Assembly: GCA_002082585.1 (NCBI GenBank)
Contig: CP020563.1
Coordinates: forward strand, 6,938,001 to 7,002,000
Length of the DNA stretch: 64,000 bases
Reading direction: 5' to 3'
Source of the DNA: Kitasatospora albolonga
GTDB lineage: Bacteria > Actinomycetota > Actinomycetes > Streptomycetales > Streptomycetaceae
Shown here: in pieces, positions 59,311-64,000 of the stretch
Layout: every line of letters starts with the position of its first letter
Position numbering within the stretch: position 1 is the first letter of the stretch
The notes under the pieces: model-generated
What the model saw: the letters and a program-made list of their open reading frames with translations, nothing else
Told to the model about the DNA's origin: nothing
The model's database searches: none
Position numbers and translations under genes: made by a program

Positions 59311-60048
59311 TCAGCGGTGTCTGCCCGGGGTGTGGCCGTACGCCCGGCGGAAGACGTCGATGAAGGCACTGGCGGACGCCCAGCCGCAGCGGTGCGCCAC
59401 GGTGGTGACCGGGGTGTCCTCCGCCAGCAGGACCAGGGCCTCGTAGAGGCGCAGCTGGGTGCGCCACTGGGGGAACGTCATGCCCAGTTCGGAGGCGAAG
59501 AGCCGGGACAGCGTGCGGGCACTCGCACCGGCCTCCCGGCTCAGGGCGTCCAGGGTGCGCCGGTCCGCCGGGTCGGCGCGCAGGATGTCGCAGATCCGGG
59601 CGAGGCGGGTGTCGGTGGGGGCGGGCAGCTGGACCGGCTGCTGCGGTGAGGCCGCCAACTGGTCCAGCAGCACGGCCCGCAGGCGCCGGCGCTCCGGACC
59701 GCCGTCGTCGGGGGTGTCGGTGCAGGCCCGGATCAGCTCCCGCAGCAGGGGGTTCACGGTCAGTACGGCCGGTGCGTCCAGCCCCAGCGGGTTCTCCGCC
59801 GGGGGCAGTCCGAGCAGCCGCAGTTCCAGCGTCCCGTGGGCGCGGTGGGCGTGCACGGTTCCGGCCGGTATCCAGATGGCCCGGTTCGCCGGTGCGATCC
59901 AGGTCCCCGCCCCGGTGGTGACGGCCAGGACACCCCGCGCGGCATAGACGATCTGGTGGTCCTCGTGGCGGTGGGGATCGATGTCCGATCCCGCCGCGAG
60001 CCACTGGGTCCGGGTCGGCGCGACCGGCTGATGGCGGATCTCGGTCAT
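59311..60048 (-). CDS. AraC-family regulator (cupin plus HTH)
   Basis: A 245-aa regulator with N-terminal cupin (DPHRHEDHQIVYAARG, TWIAPANRAIWIPAGTVHAHRA) and C-terminal double HTH (LDALSREAGASARTLSRLFASELGMTFPQWRTQLRL, VAHRCGWASASAFIDVFRRAYGHTPG). ATG at 60048. Divergent from the MFS transporter with only 54 bp between starts, so it probably controls that gene; such AraC/cupin plus MFS pairs are common. Confidence 0.93.
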   Translation of the reverse strand: MTEIRHQPVAPTRTQWLAAGSDIDPHRHEDHQIVYAARGVLAVTTGAGTWIAPANRAIWIPAGTVHAHRAHGTLELRLLGLPPAENPLGLDAPAVLTVNPLLRELIRACTDTPDDGGPERRRLRAVLLDQLAASPQQPVQLPAPTDTRLARICDILRADPADRRTLDALSREAGASARTLSRLFASELGMTFPQWRTQLRLYEALVLLAEDTPVTTVAHRCGWASASAFIDVFRRAYGHTPGRHR

Positions 60049-60102
60049 GGCTTGTCTTTATATCGGAAGTCCGACAGCCGGGGGCGTGGCGACGATGGCC
60101 GC

Positions 60103-61278
60103 GTGGCGAAAAACAGAGCGATAACCCTGCTGTCCATCGGGCATGCCTGCGTCGACGTCTACCAGGGCGCGGTCGCCGCGCTCGTCCCGTACTTCGTCGC
60201 GGAACGCGCCTACACCTACGCCGCGGCCTCCGGCATCGTGCTGGCCGCGTCGCTGCTGTCCTCCGTGGTGCAGCCCCTCTTCGGGATGGCGGCCGACCGC
60301 CGGACCATGCCCTGGCTGCTCCCCGTGAGCACCCTCGTCGCGGGCTCGGGGATCGCCGTCAGCGGGCTCACCGGCTCCTACGGGCCGACCCTGCTGTTCG
60401 TGGGCATCGGCGGGATCGGCGTGGCCGCGTACCACCCGGAGTCCGCCCGTGTCGCCCGGATCGCGAGCAGGGGCAGCCATACGGCGATGGGGTGGTTCTC
60501 GCTGGGCGGCAACCTCGGCTTCGCCCTCGCGCCCGTCCTCGTGGCCGCGGCCGTCGGTGCGGGCGGCCTGGGACTGACCCCGCTGCTCGTGCTCCCCGCC
60601 CTCGTCGGCAGCCTGCTTACCCTGCCGGTGCTGCGGGGTCTGGAGCGCGTCGGGTCCGGGGCCCCGGGACCGGGCGGGGCACCCCGGGGCCCCGACGACA
60701 TCGCCTCGTTCGTGAGGCTCGCCCTGGCCGTGGTCTGCCGGTCGGTCGTCTTCGTCGGCCTGAGCACCTTCATCGCGTTCTACGCGCGCGAGCGCACGGG
60801 CGGCGGCGCGACGGCCGGGACCGCCGCCCTGGTCGTGCTCTACCTCGGCGGCGCGGTCGGCACGGTCCTGGGCGGAGCTCTCGCCGAACGCCGGGACCGC
60901 GTCACCGTGGTGCGCGGGTCCTATCTGCTCGCCGTGGCCGCCGTGGCGGGGCTGGTCCTGGTGCCGGGCCCGGCCTTCTACGGGTTCGTCGCCCTGACCT
61001 CGGCAGGGCTGTACATCCCGTTCTCGCTCCAGGTGACCCTGGCGCAGGACTATCTGCCCAGCCGTGTCGGTACGGCCGCCGGTGTCACCCTGGGGCTGAC
61101 GATCAGCGTCGGCGGCCTGTTCAGCCCCCTGATCGGACGCCTGGCCGACATCACCTCCCTGCGGACCGCCCTGATGCCGCTCATCGCGATGCCCGCCCTG
61201 GCCTGGCTCCTCCTCCGCACCCTCACGGAACCGGCCGTACCGGACGCCCCGCACGGAGCCGCCCGGGGCCGGGCATGA
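60103..61278 (+). CDS. MFS transporter, Fsr (fosmidomycin resistance)-like
   Basis: A 391-aa transporter with 12 TM helices. LLSIGHACVDVYQGAVAALVPYFVAER and AAYHPESARVARIAS fit the Fsr subfamily. GTG at 60103 is the first start that gives a short cytoplasmic tail before TM1; no strong ribosome site. Divergent from its likely AraC regulator. Confidence 0.88.
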   Translation: MAKNRAITLLSIGHACVDVYQGAVAALVPYFVAERAYTYAAASGIVLAASLLSSVVQPLFGMAADRRTMPWLLPVSTLVAGSGIAVSGLTGSYGPTLLFVGIGGIGVAAYHPESARVARIASRGSHTAMGWFSLGGNLGFALAPVLVAAAVGAGGLGLTPLLVLPALVGSLLTLPVLRGLERVGSGAPGPGGAPRGPDDIASFVRLALAVVCRSVVFVGLSTFIAFYARERTGGGATAGTAALVVLYLGGAVGTVLGGALAERRDRVTVVRGSYLLAVAAVAGLVLVPGPAFYGFVALTSAGLYIPFSLQVTLAQDYLPSRVGTAAGVTLGLTISVGGLFSPLIGRLADITSLRTALMPLIAMPALAWLLLRTLTEPAVPDAPHGAARGRA

Positions 61279-61288
61279 GCGCGGACAG

Positions 61289-61347
61289 CGCGTCGGCCGG
61301 TGGTTGGGCCCCACACCCCCGGTGGGGCCCAACCACCGGCCGACGCG
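61289..61347. terminator. Perfect 26-bp hairpin between convergent genes
   Basis: Bases 61289-61314 and 61322-61347 are exact complements around a 7-nt loop; the longest perfect stem found in the window. It serves the MFS gene and the convergent DUF4190-like gene. Confidence 0.92.
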
Positions 61348-61367
61348 GCACCGGTGAGGGGTTCAGC

Positions 61368-61643
61368 TCACGCGTTGGCCACCACGGCGCCGAGGATCAT
61401 GCCGCCGACCAGGCCCACCGCACTGACCACGATGGCGATCGTCGCGAGCCGCTCGTGCCGGACGGTCTTGGCGACGATGGCGAGTATCACGCCGACCACA
61501 CCGAAGACGATCGGCAGAAAGATCAGCGAGATGACGCCCAGCACCATCGCGATGATGCTCAGCACATTGCCCGTCGAGGCGGGCTGCGGCGCACCGCCGT
61601 GGGGCTGCTGGCCGGACTGCTGGTTGCCGTACTGCGTCGTCAT
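61368..61643 (-). CDS. Small DUF4190-like membrane protein
   Basis: A 91-aa protein: Gln/Gly-rich N-terminal tail (MTTQYGNQQSGQQPHGG), then two TM helices (VLSIIAMVLGVISLIFLPIVFGVVGVILAIVAKTV and ATIAIVVSAVGLVGGMILGAVV). The layout matches DUF4190 proteins; function unknown. ATG at 61643 with GAAGGAG 6 nt upstream. Confidence 0.8.
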   Translation of the reverse strand: MTTQYGNQQSGQQPHGGAPQPASTGNVLSIIAMVLGVISLIFLPIVFGVVGVILAIVAKTVRHERLATIAIVVSAVGLVGGMILGAVVANA

Positions 61644-61950
61644 CTGCCGCTCCTTCGGGACAATCACCCTGAGACCTGATCGCGAGTCGGACCGGCCCAA
61701 CCCCCGGGTACCCCCAACTTCTCAGCTGACACAGCGACTTCGCCCCGGACGGCGGTGAGTTCCGTCGCTCCTCCCGGAGGGGATTCCCCGGGGAAGGTCC
61801 TGGGTGAGAGGCACTGGGTGGAGCCCTGGCTGAGGGGCCCTGGGAGGCGGGCCCCTTCACCGGGTCGCGGCCGGTTCGACCGGCAGCTCCTTCGGCCCGG
61901 CGCCGCGCGCCCTGTGGTGCGCAACCGGGCAGGGATGGGACCCTAGTGGT
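61644..61950. other. 307-bp divergent intergenic region
   Basis: A 12-bp perfect palindrome, TTCCCCGGGGAA, lies at 61784-61795. The rest is GC-rich with short CTGGG/GGCCC repeats; promoters for both flanking genes must lie here, but none is distinct. Confidence 0.4.
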
Positions 61951-62391
61951 ATGAACATCCCTTTCTTGGACAACTGGCGTAAGCGTCAGGAGGGTACGCG
62001 GCGGCGGACGCTCGCGGCCGCCGTCGAGGCGGACCCCGACGGTGCGGCCGAGCTGCTCGCCGAATGCGAGCTGCTGCGTGTCCGGGCGGGGCAGCAAGGA
62101 CTCGAACTGGACGACACCCCCGCCTCGTTGGCCGCCCTGGACCAGCTGCCGCCCCGCTGGCGCGACGACCCCGAGGAGCTGCCCTGGCTGGGCAACGACG
62201 CCGGTCTCTATCTGGGCACCGTCCTCGTGCGGACCGTTCCGGGGGCCACGTGGGACATCTGGCCGAGCGGGCAGCCCGTGGTGCGGCTGGAGTCCGGGCG
62301 GGAGATCGACGTCGTCACCGCCGGGCTGGACTGGGCGATGTCGGGCAGCCCCGAACTCTCCCAGGTCTACGCGGAGTCGGCCGAGAACTAG
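61951..62391 (+). CDS. Conserved Streptomyces protein (DUF6278-like)
   Basis: A 146-aa protein without TM segments. Conserved-looking parts are MNIPFLDNWRKR, LDDTPASLAALDQLPPRW and GNDAGLYLGTVLVRTVPGATWDIWP. The central helix-strand layout recalls proteins I remember as DUF6278; unverified. Function unknown. ATG at 61951, weak ribosome site. Confidence 0.7.
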   Translation: MNIPFLDNWRKRQEGTRRRTLAAAVEADPDGAAELLAECELLRVRAGQQGLELDDTPASLAALDQLPPRWRDDPEELPWLGNDAGLYLGTVLVRTVPGATWDIWPSGQPVVRLESGREIDVVTAGLDWAMSGSPELSQVYAESAEN

Positions 62392-62609
62392 GAATTACGC
62401 CTCGGTGGCCGGGAGCCGGAACCGAGCCCTGGTGGCCGGGGACCGGAGACCGGACGCCGGAACCAGGCGCCGGAGCCAGCCTCCAGAATCGGGCCTCTAT
62501 GGAGATAAACAGCCTTTTGCGCCATTTACGCGTGTCGGGTGCGAAGTCCCTTTTCGCGATGGATAGTTTGCGCTGACCTCGACACAGCGACAAGTGGGTA
62601 GGGCAGCGC

Positions 62610-63353
<744 letters not shown>

Positions 63354-63365
63354 CGGGAGGCCCCC

Positions 63366-64000
63366 ATGTTGCGTACCCCCAGCGACCGTACGTACGACCG
63401 CACGCAGGGCCGCACCCGCGACCGTGTCCGCGACCGAGCACAGGGCCGCCCGCGCGCCCGCCGCCGCGGCACGGCCCTCGCGCTCGGCCTCCTGCTCACC
63501 GTGCTCGCCGCCGCCTGCGGCAAGGACGGCAGCCCGCCGGTCAAGGGCCCGGCGCCCGAGGCGCTGCCCGTCTACCAGGTGAACCAGGGCTTCGACCTGC
63601 CCGCGTCGCCCACCTGGCGGAAGGCGGAGCGGCGCGGCTATCTGGTCGTCGGTGCCAAGGAGGACCAGCCCTATCTGGGCGAGAAGGACCCGGCCGGCGG
63701 CGTCTACTCCGGCTTCGACATCGAGATCGCCCGGATGCTGGCGGCCTCGCTCGGCTTCGAACCGGACACCATCCGCTTCCGGACCATCGCCTCCGCCAAC
63801 CGTGAGACCGCCCTCCAGAACGGTCAGATCGACTACTACGTCGGCACCTACACCATCAACGACATGCGCAAGAAGCTCGTCGGCTTCGCCGGGCCCTACT
63901 ACATGGCCGGTCAGGGACTCCTGGTCCGCACCGACGAGGACGACATCAAGGGCCCCCAGGACCTGGACGGCAGGACGGTCTGCTCGGCGGCCGGGTCGAC
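63366..64000 (+). CDS. gluB: Glutamate-type substrate-binding lipoprotein, 3' end outside window
   Basis: 211 codons are visible before the window ends. An Arg/Asp-rich N-terminus (RTYDRTQGRTRDRVRDRAQG, unusual for the family) precedes a signal segment with lipobox LAAAC (C51). Then comes a solute-binding family 3 domain: VVGAKEDQPYLGEKDP, YSGFDIEIARMLAASLGF, YYVGTYTINDMRKKLVGFAG. Binds glutamate or a related amino acid and delivers it to the permease (expected downstream). ATG at 63366 with GGGAGG 6 nt upstream. Confidence 0.9.
   Translation, partial: MLRTPSDRTYDRTQGRTRDRVRDRAQGRPRARRRGTALALGLLLTVLAAACGKDGSPPVKGPAPEALPVYQVNQGFDLPASPTWRKAERRGYLVVGAKEDQPYLGEKDPAGGVYSGFDIEIARMLAASLGFEPDTIRFRTIASANRETALQNGQIDYYVGTYTINDMRKKLVGFAGPYYMAGQGLLVRTDEDDIKGPQDLDGRTVCSAAGS

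Overview
The window is actinobacterial, almost certainly from a Streptomyces chromosome. The evidence is a GC content near 72%, very GC-rich third codon positions, frequent GTG and TTG starts, leucine TTA codons noticed in only two genes, and a gene order I remember from the S. coelicolor SCO6201-SCO6260 region (recollection, not a search). No rRNA, tRNA, transposase, integrase or CRISPR array was seen.

Region 1 (1-33.8 kb) is dominated by purine and glyoxylate catabolism. Catalase (726-2183), hydroxypyruvate isomerase with tartronate semialdehyde reductase (hyi-glxR, 2415-4212), the urate operon (uraD-uraH-uricase, 8140-10017), two NCS2 permeases flanking an 8-oxoguanine deaminase (10086-14769), malate synthase (22870-24489), a MobA-like nucleotidyltransferase (24780-25385), and allR-allB-allantoicase (29898-33733) form one logical route. 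8-Oxoguanine and urate go to allantoin, then allantoate, then glyoxylate, which enters central metabolism through malate synthase or the tartronate semialdehyde branch; catalase removes the peroxide made by uricase. Four of these transcription units carry the same palindrome, TTCAAC-N5-GTTGAA, and in three of them it overlaps the -35 element. It is the natural operator for the IclR-type AllR encoded at 29898-30698. Interspersed are a secreted CBM/GH16 protein, a GntR regulator, an alpha/beta hydrolase whose nucleophile is glycine, a HEAT-repeat protein, an FN3 lipoprotein, and a small lower-GC island with a RecB-like-nuclease/DUF2075-helicase fusion.

Region 2 (25.5-43.4 kb) holds a two-component system divergent from an FtsX-type ABC exporter, an aldo/keto reductase, an SDR with a TetR regulator, an EamA exporter, a second two-component system with a strong 35-bp palindrome in its promoter region, and two tandem cytochromes P450, the second with a rare TTA codon.

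Region 3 (43.6-50.7 kb) is a sugar module: Gfo/Idh/MocA dehydrogenase, divergent GntR regulator with two TTGTC-N2-GACAA sites, a binding protein/permease/ATPase operon with ATGA overlaps, and a ROK kinase.

Region 4 (50.8-64 kb) has an ABC exporter and TetR divergent across an 18-bp palindrome, an NmrA-like protein, a PcaD-PcaC fusion with a 280-residue Pro/Gln-rich repeat extension, an MBL-fold protein, exonuclease III, an SDR with an AraC regulator, an Fsr-like MFS transporter, two small conserved proteins, and the start of a glutamate-type ABC transporter (gluA, gluB cut by the window end).

The most unusual pattern cuts across functions. At least eight genes (ABC ATPase, allB, aldo/keto reductase, TetR, second histidine kinase, its response regulator, exonuclease III, SDR) end in short tandem duplications whose unit contains the stop codon, with unit sizes of about 21-32 bp.
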